Positions 24,813 to 32,801 of a stretch of 64,000 nt of DNA are shown one piece after another. How positions within the stretch are numbered: position 1 is the first letter of the stretch; every line of letters begins with the position of its first letter. The translations under genes were made by a program, and so were the position numbers. The stretch is from Hyphomicrobium_A sp964493785 (GTDB lineage Bacteria; Pseudomonadota; Alphaproteobacteria; Rhizobiales; Hyphomicrobiaceae). The notes below the pieces were generated by a model. It ran no database searches and was not told where the DNA came from. It was given only the letters and a program-made list of their open reading frames with translations. Where the stretch lies: NCBI GenBank assembly GCA_964493785.1, contig CAZBPM010000019.1, positions 1 to 64,000 on the forward strand, read 5' to 3'.

Positions 24813-26618
24813 CTAAGCAGCGGCGCGGCGCTGGGGGCGGGCGAAGAGCAGGCGGCGCAGCAGCAGAAGCACAATGAGGCCGAGCAACAACACTCCAATG
24901 ACCACGGCCGGGTGCTTCTCCCAGATCAGGATGGGACTGACGCGTCCCTCGGCCGCAAGAAGCAGGTCCGCGCTGATAACCTTTGGGTCGAAGTTGCCGC
25001 CCGAGCGCAGCATCATTCCGACGGCGGCGGATTGGTCGGCGCTGGCGACGATCGCCTTGCGGATGCGATCGGACGAAAGTGAATAAATTGCTGCGGGGTT
25101 GGCCGCTACGGCGCGCAGCACCTGCTCGCGCGGGGCCGCCTGCAGGCCGGTGAGATAGAGCGCCAAGCTGGAAAGCTCCTGCTCGGTGAGGCTGCGGGCG
25201 AGGTTCTTGAGGTCGGAATCGTTGAGCTCGAAGAGGGTGTCGCGCGCGCCGCGGTCGATCGAGGCGAGGCGGACGGTGGCTAGCTGATCGTTGAGGGCAA
25301 GCAGGCGCTGCAGCGTCGGCCGGCTCAACTGGTCCGGCGTCGTGCGGCGGTAAAGGCTCAGCTCGACTATTCTGGGCAAGTCCGGGCCGGCCAGAGCCCA
25401 CCACTTCAGGCCGGCGTCGATGGACCGGGTTTCGCGGGCGATGTCCATGGCCGGCGCAGGAAGCGTGTTCACGGCCGTGTCGAGCGTGCCGTCATCGAGG
25501 CGTTTTAACAGGCCGGCCTCGCCTTCCGCAGCGAGGGTCAGGGCGACGACCTCGTCGAGGCGGGGCAGCGTTTCGGGATTGAGGGCGTCGAGGAAGGCTT
25601 TGAACCTGGGGGTCCGCTCGGCGAGGCTCAGGGCCTGAGCGTGTGCGCTGCGGAAATCGCGCCAGATCTCGATGATGCGGTCAGCTGTTGCGGTGCCGAT
25701 CTCTTCGACATGGGACCAGATCTGCTCAGAGAAGGTCTTGGCGAGCTCCTCCTGGACTTTGTTCTTGTTGTCCGTGGATTTCATCTCGGTGGCGATGATC
25801 GGCAGGACGCCGTTGCGCAAGTCCCAGATGTCCTTGGCGATGAGAACGAGGCCTATCCCGCCAGCAACGACGGAAACGAGGCGGGCGAGCACGGATCCTA
25901 CGACACGCTGGCCGACGCGGGCGGCCATGTTGGAGAGCTGGCGGCGCATCAGCAGCACGGCAGCTCCGGCAATGCCGCTGCTGGATTCGCGCAGCACTGC
26001 GCCCGACGACATTTCTGCGGCGCCCTTACTGGGGTCGACCGCCACGCTTTTTCCGGCGTCTCCGAGCACAGCACGGGCTGCGGTCTCGCCGTAGCGGGCG
26101 CCGACGAAGGCTTTCAGGCAGGCCAAAGCCGGCTCGGTCGCATCCTGGCTGGCGAATTCCATCTGCTTGCCGATCTGGCGGCCGACGCCGACGGCGAGTT
26201 CCTCCAGCGCCGTTTTGATGGCGTCGGACCGGTAGACGCGCTCGGCGACGGCTGTCGCCAGTTCCTGGGATTTCTGCTGGCTGGCGAGGGATTGGAGCAA
26301 GTTGCCCCAGCTCGTCTCCTTGCGGACCTCCTCGACGGCCAGGTCCACACGCTTGTCGATGATGTCGTCCATGCCGATGCGGCGCCACTCGTCGGCGACC
26401 GTCGCGCGATAATCGACGCTGGAGACGCCGGACTTGAGCGCCCGTACGGAGATGCCTTGGATTGCGGTCCGGAAGGTGGCTTCGTCGCGCGCCTGGCAGG
26501 CCTCGTAGTCGGTCTTGGTGAGCGACTGGGCGGCGGATGGGCCGACCTGCCCTACGGCGATGGCGATGGTCAGCAGGCAGGAAATCGAGCGGCGTAGATA
26601 GGCGGGCAACGCGAACAT
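24813..26618 (-). CDS. Unknown secreted/anchored envelope protein
   Basis: 601 residues. A signal peptide (about 1-31, ending SAAQS) is followed by a largely helical part with a hydrophobic stretch (about 245-270, VVGSVLARLVSVVAGGIGLVLIAKDIWD), more helices, and a C-terminal membrane helix HPAVVIGVLLLGLIVLLLLRRLLF near 565-590 with a basic tail facing the cytoplasm. The domain between would be periplasmic. No family is recognised; no enzymatic motif was found. Similar unnamed proteins are expected in related Hyphomicrobiales. It is a single gene with a long non-coding region upstream. Confidence 0.75.
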   Translation of the reverse strand: MFALPAYLRRSISCLLTIAIAVGQVGPSAAQSLTKTDYEACQARDEATFRTAIQGISVRALKSGVSSVDYRATVADEWRRIGMDDIIDKRVDLAVEEVRKETSWGNLLQSLASQQKSQELATAVAERVYRSDAIKTALEELAVGVGRQIGKQMEFASQDATEPALACLKAFVGARYGETAARAVLGDAGKSVAVDPSKGAAEMSSGAVLRESSSGIAGAAVLLMRRQLSNMAARVGQRVVGSVLARLVSVVAGGIGLVLIAKDIWDLRNGVLPIIATEMKSTDNKNKVQEELAKTFSEQIWSHVEEIGTATADRIIEIWRDFRSAHAQALSLAERTPRFKAFLDALNPETLPRLDEVVALTLAAEGEAGLLKRLDDGTLDTAVNTLPAPAMDIARETRSIDAGLKWWALAGPDLPRIVELSLYRRTTPDQLSRPTLQRLLALNDQLATVRLASIDRGARDTLFELNDSDLKNLARSLTEQELSSLALYLTGLQAAPREQVLRAVAANPAAIYSLSSDRIRKAIVASADQSAAVGMMLRSGGNFDPKVISADLLLAAEGRVSPILIWEKHPAVVIGVLLLGLIVLLLLRRLLFARPQRRAAA

Positions 26619-27564
26619 GTCCTTTGGCGTGCAGCGGCAAAGGGTTTGCGACTGCCTTAACCAATCTAAACACCCTCAATATGTGGTGTCGATTACGCTC
26701 GCAGCATGACCATCAGGCATTTTCGGTGCTCCGGGCGAAGCGCCCGCACTGGCTGGCGGTCGACGACAGGCAGCTTCGCATCCCGCTCTAGCCGCCCAGG
26801 GCAGGGTAAATGACGATCACAAATTCTTTCAAAATTGTACGGTTCGATCAGTTCCGAGTGGTCGCGGGGAGGCGCCGAAAGGGGCCCCGAGAGGCGAGCT
26901 AGGGAGGCTTTATCGGCTGCCACACGATGGCCTTAACTGTGGCGACGATACAACATATGGTTGCTCTGTTATCCATGTTTGCATCGCAACAATTTCACTA
27001 ATCGTTGCGTCGCAGTATTCTTATGACAGATTTCCACGTGTTCGGAACCGGCACATTTTCTATGCATTTCAGCTACTCTCATCACGCGATGCGAAGTCTA
27101 AGCTTCGAATCCGCAAGCGTTTCCTGTTCCCGTCTGGGTAGCAGGATGGCGGACGCGGGCTGGCCATTATTTGGCCTCAACGCGCCGCGAGAAGGCCGGC
27201 ACCTGCTCCGCTGCAGCTCGGTTCGCCGCTGCGGTGAAGCGGGGGGAACGGAGAAGCTGGGCACGGGTGCCAAGTGCGATCGGCAACACGGGCTGCGGCA
27301 AGGTGACCAATCGAACTTCCGGGCGGTTCCGGCCAGTGAGACTGCTCCACCTCAGATCGTACCTTGCGGGTGCGAGATCTCGTCCAGAACAATACCCGGA
27401 GTGCAGCAGGTCGCAAAAGATCGGCCTTGTTGCCCAATCGAGGAAACGAAAAAGAGAGAGTTTCAGCGACAAGCTCATGGTCAGCGCGGATCTGCTCGCG
27501 CGGACAAGAGTCTGCTGAGGATCAATCGGCTTCGTCCAGTATGCGAGCGAGTTAAGTCACCAAA
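26619..27564. other. Long intergenic region, no convincing gene
   Basis: About 945 nt between the unknown envelope protein (minus) and the hydrolase (plus). The open frames here are short or have skewed composition and no start signals. Around 26940-27010 the sequence is AT-rich and contains CGCAAC-N13-GTTGCG (about 26987-27012), a possible operator or promoter area. GC-rich sequence from 27150 to 27480 may be a decayed gene but I cannot match it to anything. Confidence 0.5.
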
Positions 27565-28485
27565 ATGAAGAACAGCGAGAAAATGAAGGCAGCTTGGGGG
27601 AGCATTTTTGTTCCGGGTGGACGCAACGGCGTATTGCTGGTGCACAGCCTGGGCGGCTCACCTATCGAGTTGAAGTTCGTTGCTCATACGCTGGCCCAGC
27701 TCGGCTACACGGTCTATTGCCCGCTGCTCCCCGGCCTTGCCGGCGGCACCGACGTGTCGGGCCTGTCGACCTGGCAGGATTGGTATGCGGCTCTCGAGAA
27801 GGCACACGACGAGCTGATGGAGCACTGCGATGCGGTGCTCGTTGGGGGCATCTCCGCGGGAAGCATGCTTGCGTTGCGCCTTGCAGCGCTGCGTCCGGAG
27901 AAGATCCACGGCTTGATGCTGTTCTCTCCGACGTTCTGGCCGAACGGCTGGGCGATCCCGTGGTACTTCAGTCTGTTCCGCCTGGTGCACAACAAGTGGT
28001 TCGCGCGGCTGTTCAAGTTCACCGCGCGCACGCCGCACGGCATCAAGGACGAGCGCCTGCGCAGCTTCATTCTCGACAGCGTGCAGTCGGACGCGGATTC
28101 GATCGAGGATCTGTTTTCGCGCGGCGGCGGTCTGGTGCTGGAGTTCCGGCGTCTGGTGCGCAACGTCAGGCCGTTGCTCAATAGGATCAAGCAGCACGCG
28201 CTGGTGTTCCACCCGCGTCACGACGACCAGAGCGACCTCGTCAACGCCATGACGCTGCAGCGGCATCTGTCTGGCATCGTCGAGGTTTGCGTGCTCGACG
28301 ACTGCTATCACATGGTGACGCTGGATCGTCAGCGTCCGCTGGTGATGGAGCGCGTCAAGGAATTCGCGGGCCGTCTCACGGCGCGTCTCGACAAGGTGCG
28401 GGCGGAAGAGGCGCTCGTCGCTTCGACCGACGCGCAACAGAATCGCGATCAGGGTCGCGGCGAAGGACGCGGCGCGAAGACCTGA
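27565..28485 (+). CDS. Alpha/beta hydrolase (carboxylesterase-like)
   Basis: 306 residues. LLVHSLGGSPIEL (24-36) is the oxyanion-hole region, the nucleophile elbow is GGISAGSML with Ser in GxSxG (about residue 96), the acid is in RHDDQSDL near 217, and the His in DCYHMVTLD near 250. The size and the cap-poor layout resemble thermophilic Est30-type carboxylesterases or lipid-chain thioesterases. The C-terminal 30 residues are low-complexity. Substrate unknown. No clear Shine-Dalgarno precedes ATG 27565, so the start could be ATG 27583. It ends in a bidirectional terminator shared with the convergent DUF2147 gene. Confidence 0.85.
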   Translation: MKNSEKMKAAWGSIFVPGGRNGVLLVHSLGGSPIELKFVAHTLAQLGYTVYCPLLPGLAGGTDVSGLSTWQDWYAALEKAHDELMEHCDAVLVGGISAGSMLALRLAALRPEKIHGLMLFSPTFWPNGWAIPWYFSLFRLVHNKWFARLFKFTARTPHGIKDERLRSFILDSVQSDADSIEDLFSRGGGLVLEFRRLVRNVRPLLNRIKQHALVFHPRHDDQSDLVNAMTLQRHLSGIVEVCVLDDCYHMVTLDRQRPLVMERVKEFAGRLTARLDKVRAEEALVASTDAQQNRDQGRGEGRGAKT

Positions 28486-28512
28486 GCGGCCAAGGCAAAA
28501 ACCTATCAATGC

Positions 28513-28544
28513 AAAAGAGCCCGGCGCCAAGCCGGGCTCTTTTC
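28513..28544. terminator. Bidirectional Rho-independent terminator
   Basis: AAAAGAGCCCGGC and GCCGGGCTCTTTT pair around a short loop. A-run on one side and T-run on the other serve both the hydrolase (plus) and the DUF2147 gene (minus), which converge here. Confidence 0.92.
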
Positions 28545-28598
28545 GTTTCAGAAGCCGCTCGAAGTCGACACGCCGCGTCTGTTCGAGGCCGGCGTGTC

Positions 28599-29183
28599 CT
28601 ACTGGATCGTGGGGCGGACGGCCGGAACGGGACGAGGAACCTTCAACTGCGGAAGGGTAAGCTTCGCCTGCTGAGGCTGATCGCAGCGGGGAAGGTCTGC
28701 CGGCGCGCGGCGCCAAGTGAAGGTCTTGGAGAAGAACTTCACGCCTTTATAGCCGGTCAGAACGAGGTGCTCGCGGCCGGCGATAATGGCGGCGTCGAAC
28801 TGTGCGCCCTGCTCGGGATCGTAGACCCAGCCATTGTCCCAGCCGCTGCTGACGCGCTGAAGGGAGCCCAGGACAGGCAGCCCGCAAATCGTGCGTCCGC
28901 GCTTGGACGCATCGGGATTATAGCCGTCGGTGAGCGGGCGACCCTTACGATCGTTCGGTTCCTTTAGCCAAACAATGAACCCGCACAAGCGCTTAGCGGC
29001 TGCGCCGGTGTCGCCGCACGGCCGGATCTCAACGGCGCCCTTGCCGCTGTGGTTGATCCAGACGCCTGCTTCGAGCGGTGGGCCCGCCAGAACAACGTTG
29101 CCGCTTAATCCAATAAAAAGGGTGGCCACAGCAACCTTGGTCCAGGTTTTGCTGGGTTTTGAAGTGGGAAGATCATGACGCAT
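28599..29183 (-). CDS. DUF2147 family exported protein
   Basis: 194 residues. A signal peptide (hydrophobic 16-32, ending VVLAG) precedes the DUF2147 domain: GVWINHSGKGAVEIRPCG (40-57), CGFIVWLKEPND (67-78), a GxPV-like CGLPVLGSL and the closing FSKTFTWRRA. DUF2147 is a lipocalin-like beta barrel of unknown ligand found in the periplasm of many proteobacteria, sometimes linked to membrane or photosynthetic stress. The C-terminal proline-rich tail is extra. It is divergent from the ABC exporter operon. Confidence 0.88.
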   Translation of the reverse strand: MRHDLPTSKPSKTWTKVAVATLFIGLSGNVVLAGPPLEAGVWINHSGKGAVEIRPCGDTGAAAKRLCGFIVWLKEPNDRKGRPLTDGYNPDASKRGRTICGLPVLGSLQRVSSGWDNGWVYDPEQGAQFDAAIIAGREHLVLTGYKGVKFFSKTFTWRRAPADLPRCDQPQQAKLTLPQLKVPRPVPAVRPTIQ

Positions 29184-29525
29184 GGTGGCAGCACCAATAT
29201 TGTGTCAGAGATCGGCTTCAGATTTTGGCTTGGAAAGCGGCGAAACCGGGTCGGACGATCAGAGAAGCCGCAAGTCTCAGCGAAAAAAGGTAAAGAAGAA
29301 TTATCCTTAGTCGCCCTATCTTACATCTTTCTTGACCTCTTCGCGTTAACGCCTTGTGAGCGCCTCAGGCCTCACACGTTTCCAAATGGAGCGCACAAGC
29401 GTTATACTGAGGCATCTCTTAAGCATGAGTTTGCCTTTTCCAGGCCAAGTTGGCGGACTACGAGCCGCGCAGCAATCGGCGAACGGCCGATCCGAGTTTG
29501 CCCATCGCTAAGTGAAAGTGACCCG
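29184..29525. other. Divergent promoter region upstream of the ABC exporter
   Basis: About 340 nt. The plus-strand frame of the permease stays open across it but contains an AT-rich patch (TAAAGAAGAATTATCC) and a TTATACT element near 29401-29408 that looks like a -10 box; translation from 29175 is therefore unlikely. No further signal is clear. Confidence 0.45.
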
Positions 29526-30653
29526 ATGATCCTGACGCTTGCCTTTCGCAATCTGTTTCACGATCGCATTCGCCTCGCGGTGACGCTCGTCGGCATCCTG
29601 TTCTCCATCGTGCTCGTTGCGGTGCAGCTCGGCCTTTACCTCGGCGCCAGCAAGATGATCACCGACAATATCGATCATGCGAACGCCGACCTCTGGATTA
29701 CTGCCTTCGGCGCCAAGAGCCTCGAGGACGGCGGCATGCTGCTCACCTCGCGCGAACGGCATCAGGCGCTTGCGACGCCGGGCGTGAAAGCCGTGATCCC
29801 GCTGGTCGTCCGGTTCGCCGAGTGGCGCAAGCCCGAAGGCGGCTCAACCCGCGTCGTCATCGTCGGCACCGATGCCGAGGACGGTGGTCTCGTTCCGTTC
29901 AATCTCGTCGAAGGGTCCTGGGAGGACATCAAGGCTCCCGAGGCTGTCGCTGTCGACAAGTCTTATCTGACCGAGCTTGGCATCAAGGGTATCGGCGACA
30001 CGGCACAGATCGCCAGCGGCCGCGTGCGCGTGCGCGCGATCACCGATGGCATCCGCTCGTTCACCCAGTCTCCCTACACCTATACAACCCTCAACCGCGC
30101 CAGATCCCTGTTTGGCGACAGTGACGGCACCTCGTTCTACCTGGTCCAGTTGCAGCCGGGCGCCAACGTCGAGAAGGTGCGCCACGAGCTGGAATCGCGC
30201 CTCGAGGGCGCGGAGGTTTTGACCCAGGCGCAGTTCCGCGACCGCAACCTCAAGCAGTGGCTGTTCAAGACGGGTGCCGGTGTCGCCCTGATCGGTGGCG
30301 CCCTGCTCGGAAGCCTCGTCGGCACGGTAATCGTCGCCCAGACGCTCTATTCGAGCACTAAGGACCATCTTTCCGAGTTTGCGACCCTGCGTGCACTGGG
30401 GTCATCGTCAGGATATATTCACAAGGTAATCCTGGCCCAGGCCGGTATCAGCGCCGTCGTAGGCTATGTCCTCGGCATCTCGATCGCGCTCACTATCCTG
30501 GTGCTCAGCAAGAATACGGCCTTGCCCATGGTCATGACGCCGGGATTGGCGTTCTGGCTGTTCGCGCTGACCGTCGGCATGTGCGCCATCTCGGCTTTGT
30601 CGGCGATCGTCAAAGTCACAAAGATCGACCCCGCAACGGTATTCAACAGATGA
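29526..30653 (+). CDS. DevC-like ABC exporter permease
   Basis: 375 residues with the MacB/FtsX-type four-helix layout: a helix at about 15-40, a large periplasmic domain (40-240), and three helices at about 250-280, 300-330 and 340-365. The N-terminal LTLAFRNLFHDRIRL is the usual DevC opening. DevC works with the ATPase DevA and the adaptor DevB to export a lipid or glycolipid through the envelope; the gene order here is C-A-B. Start ATG 29526 is preferred over upstream codons because it fits the family N-terminus; the ribosome site is weak. The stop overlaps the ATPase start by 4 nt. Confidence 0.92.
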   Translation: MILTLAFRNLFHDRIRLAVTLVGILFSIVLVAVQLGLYLGASKMITDNIDHANADLWITAFGAKSLEDGGMLLTSRERHQALATPGVKAVIPLVVRFAEWRKPEGGSTRVVIVGTDAEDGGLVPFNLVEGSWEDIKAPEAVAVDKSYLTELGIKGIGDTAQIASGRVRVRAITDGIRSFTQSPYTYTTLNRARSLFGDSDGTSFYLVQLQPGANVEKVRHELESRLEGAEVLTQAQFRDRNLKQWLFKTGAGVALIGGALLGSLVGTVIVAQTLYSSTKDHLSEFATLRALGSSSGYIHKVILAQAGISAVVGYVLGISIALTILVLSKNTALPMVMTPGLAFWLFALTVGMCAISALSAIVKVTKIDPATVFNR

Positions 30654-31402
30654 GTCATGAGCCCGTCCTCGAAGCCATCGAGATCGTCAAGGAGCTGGGT
30701 ACCGGCGCCGGTATGGTGCGTGCCGTCAAAGGCGCAAACCTTACGCTGGTACCAGGCGAGCTGACTCTGCTGATGGGGCCTTCCGGCAGTGGCAAGACCA
30801 CGCTCCTGTCGATCCTCGGCTGTATCCTGACGCCGACGTCCGGCACGCTCAGGGTGGCCGGCACCGACACAACCAACCTCAATCCCGAAGAGATGGCCGA
30901 GCTGCGACGCCGGCACATGGGCTTCATTTTCCAGTCGTACAATCTGTTCCCGACGCTGACGGCGCTGGAGAATGTCCGCATCGCACTCGACGTGCGCGGG
31001 CAGAAGGGATTTGCGGCGGCCAACCGCGCAGAAGAAGTGCTGCGTGACGTCGGCCTCGCCTATCGTTTGAAGAGCTACCCCGGAAATCTTTCGGGCGGTG
31101 AGCAGCAGCGCGTCGCGGTCGCGCGTGCAATCGCATCCTCGCCGTCCATCGTGCTTGCCGACGAGCCGACTGCCGCGCTCGACGGCGAGAACGGGCACGC
31201 GGTGATGGCGCTACTCGCGCGCATCGCCAAAGAGCAGCACCGCAGCGTCCTGGCGGTTACGCACGATCCACGCACGCTCAGCTATGCCGATCGTGTTGTG
31301 CGCATCGAGGACGGACGCATCGTCGGCGAGGAACGCCGGCCCGAGGGGCTCGATGCCCCGGAAATTGCAGATCTCACAAAGAGACGGAAGGCCCATGCTT
31401 AA
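30650..31402 (+). CDS. DevA-like ABC transporter ATPase
   Basis: 250 residues. Walker A GPSGSGKTT (43-51), Q-loop region FIFQSYNLFPTLTALENV, ABC signature LSGGEQQRVAVARAI, Walker B IVLADEPTAALDG and the H-loop TH in LAVTHDPRTL are all intact, so it should be active. It powers the DevC permease from the cytoplasmic side; the family is that of LolD/MacB ATPases. It begins by 4-nt overlap (ATGA) with the permease and ends by 8-nt overlap with the adaptor, giving tight translational coupling of all three genes. ATG 30650 fits the family N-terminus. Confidence 0.95.
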   Translation: MSHEPVLEAIEIVKELGTGAGMVRAVKGANLTLVPGELTLLMGPSGSGKTTLLSILGCILTPTSGTLRVAGTDTTNLNPEEMAELRRRHMGFIFQSYNLFPTLTALENVRIALDVRGQKGFAAANRAEEVLRDVGLAYRLKSYPGNLSGGEQQRVAVARAIASSPSIVLADEPTAALDGENGHAVMALLARIAKEQHRSVLAVTHDPRTLSYADRVVRIEDGRIVGEERRPEGLDAPEIADLTKRRKAHA

Positions 31403-32501
31403 TAAGGTCAATCCCACAGCCGTTACTCTTGGCGTCGCTGGTCTTCTGGCGGTCGCCGTAGGCTTTTATGTCAACAGCGTAAGCTGGGGACCGGTCGCCG
31501 AGCAGAAGAACACGCAGGCGACGACGGGCGATGCATCGAAGGCCGGCTCGAAGCAGGCACTGCTGCCGCAGCCGACCTGGGCTGCCTCGGCCACCGGCCG
31601 AGTCGAGCCCAAGAGCGGTGAGGTACGCGTTTCGGCGGATGTGCCGGGCCGCATCATCGATATTCCGACGTCGCTCAACGAAAGCGTCAAGGCTGGCGAT
31701 CTTCTGGTTCGCCTCGACGATGACGATGCAGCTACGAAGGTTTCCGCGGCGCGAGCCGAGGAGCAGGTGCGCGTGCGTGAGCGCAATGAGGAAGATGCCC
31801 GCGGGCTGCCGCTCGAGCGCCGCAACGCCGAGGATGCCGTCGCCGATGCCGAGCGCGCGGTGTTCGCCGCTCAGCAGGAGTTCGATACCGCGCTCGAGGA
31901 AAAGCGGAAGAATAACGGCGCGCAGGACGCTGTCGATACGGCACGGACGAAGCTGGAAGAGGCACGCAAGACGTTTGCCGACAAGAAGGCAGCACTTGTC
32001 ACGACCAACGCAAAGTCAGGGATGCCGCTGCCGACGCGTCTGGAGTCGGCGCTGGCCGTTGCCCGTGCTGAGCTGACCGGCGCGGAGCTGGGCGTCGAGC
32101 ACACGCGCGTACGCGCTCCGTTCGACGCCACCGTGCTCAACGTGATCGGCAAGGAGGGTGAGCTCGCTACGCCCTCGCCGGAGAATACGCTCGTGGTCAT
32201 CGGCGACCTTTCGACGATGAAGGTGCGCGCCGAAGTCGAAGAGCGCGACGCCGCTAAGATCCATGTCGGACAGCGCGTCGTCGTGCGCGCCGACGCCTAT
32301 CCGGATCAGGATTTCGAGGGCCGGGTGAGCACTATCGCGCAGTCGTTGTCGCCACCGAATATCGTCTCGCGCGGGCCGCGCCGTCCGAACGACGTAGAGG
32401 TGCTCGAGGCGATGGTAGAGCTTGATGGTCTGCCGCCGCTGCTGACCGGCATGCGCGTCGACGTGTTCTTCAAGCACGATGCGACGGCCTCAACGAAGTA
32501 A
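31395..32501 (+). CDS. DevB-like periplasmic adaptor (membrane fusion protein)
   Basis: 368 residues. One N-terminal membrane helix (about 8-28), a lipoyl-half segment with ATGRVEPKSGEVRVSADVPGRI near 65-86, a coiled-coil hairpin from about 110 to 225 with repeated Ala/Glu, the second lipoyl half HTRVRAPFDATVLNV near 235-250 and a beta-barrel. This is the HlyD/DevB adaptor of the exporter and should reach toward an outer-membrane channel such as TolC, which is not in the window. It closes the devC-devA-devB operon with a terminator 28 nt after the stop. Confidence 0.93.
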   Translation: MLNKVNPTAVTLGVAGLLAVAVGFYVNSVSWGPVAEQKNTQATTGDASKAGSKQALLPQPTWAASATGRVEPKSGEVRVSADVPGRIIDIPTSLNESVKAGDLLVRLDDDDAATKVSAARAEEQVRVRERNEEDARGLPLERRNAEDAVADAERAVFAAQQEFDTALEEKRKNNGAQDAVDTARTKLEEARKTFADKKAALVTTNAKSGMPLPTRLESALAVARAELTGAELGVEHTRVRAPFDATVLNVIGKEGELATPSPENTLVVIGDLSTMKVRAEVEERDAAKIHVGQRVVVRADAYPDQDFEGRVSTIAQSLSPPNIVSRGPRRPNDVEVLEAMVELDGLPPLLTGMRVDVFFKHDATASTK

Positions 32502-32528
32502 GCGTCGAGCTACAGCTTTTGAGATTGG

Positions 32529-32566
32529 AGCGGGTGCGTCGTGAGGCGCGCCCGCTTTATTTTTGT
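32529..32566 (+). terminator. Terminator of the ABC exporter operon
   Basis: AGCGGG and CCCGCT pair across a GC-rich inner loop, followed by TTTATTTTTG. It ends the devC-devA-devB transcript. Confidence 0.75.
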
Positions 32567-32715
32567 TGTCGGGGGAAAGCGGACTGCACGTTTGGGAATG
32601 TGCGGAAACCGCACCGCTTCCAGCCGGTGAAGCAATCAAGGCGTGAGCCTGCATGAAGGTCGCTGCTTGCCCAACGTAACCAGCCAGCAAGGTTGGGAGA
32701 GTGTGGATCGTTGGG

Positions 32716-32739
32716 GTCCTCGGCATAAGCCGAGGATGA
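32716..32739. repeat. Short intergenic palindrome related to the 3731-3819 element
   Basis: TCCTCGGC-ATAA-GCCGAGGA followed by TGAC. The GGATGAC end is shared with the element at 3731-3819, so it is likely a half-unit of the same dispersed family. It lies between two convergent efflux operons. Confidence 0.6.
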
Positions 32740-32801
32740 CGTCGAGCGTGCTGCTGCCCGGTGGCCCTGGTCCCCTCCCCCGATGCGGGACGGAGCGTCG
32801 A

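Noticed and set aside
27005..27568. An open frame of 187 codons before the hydrolase
   Set aside because: Composition is not protein-like, no ribosome site, and it would overlap the hydrolase start; treated as non-coding.
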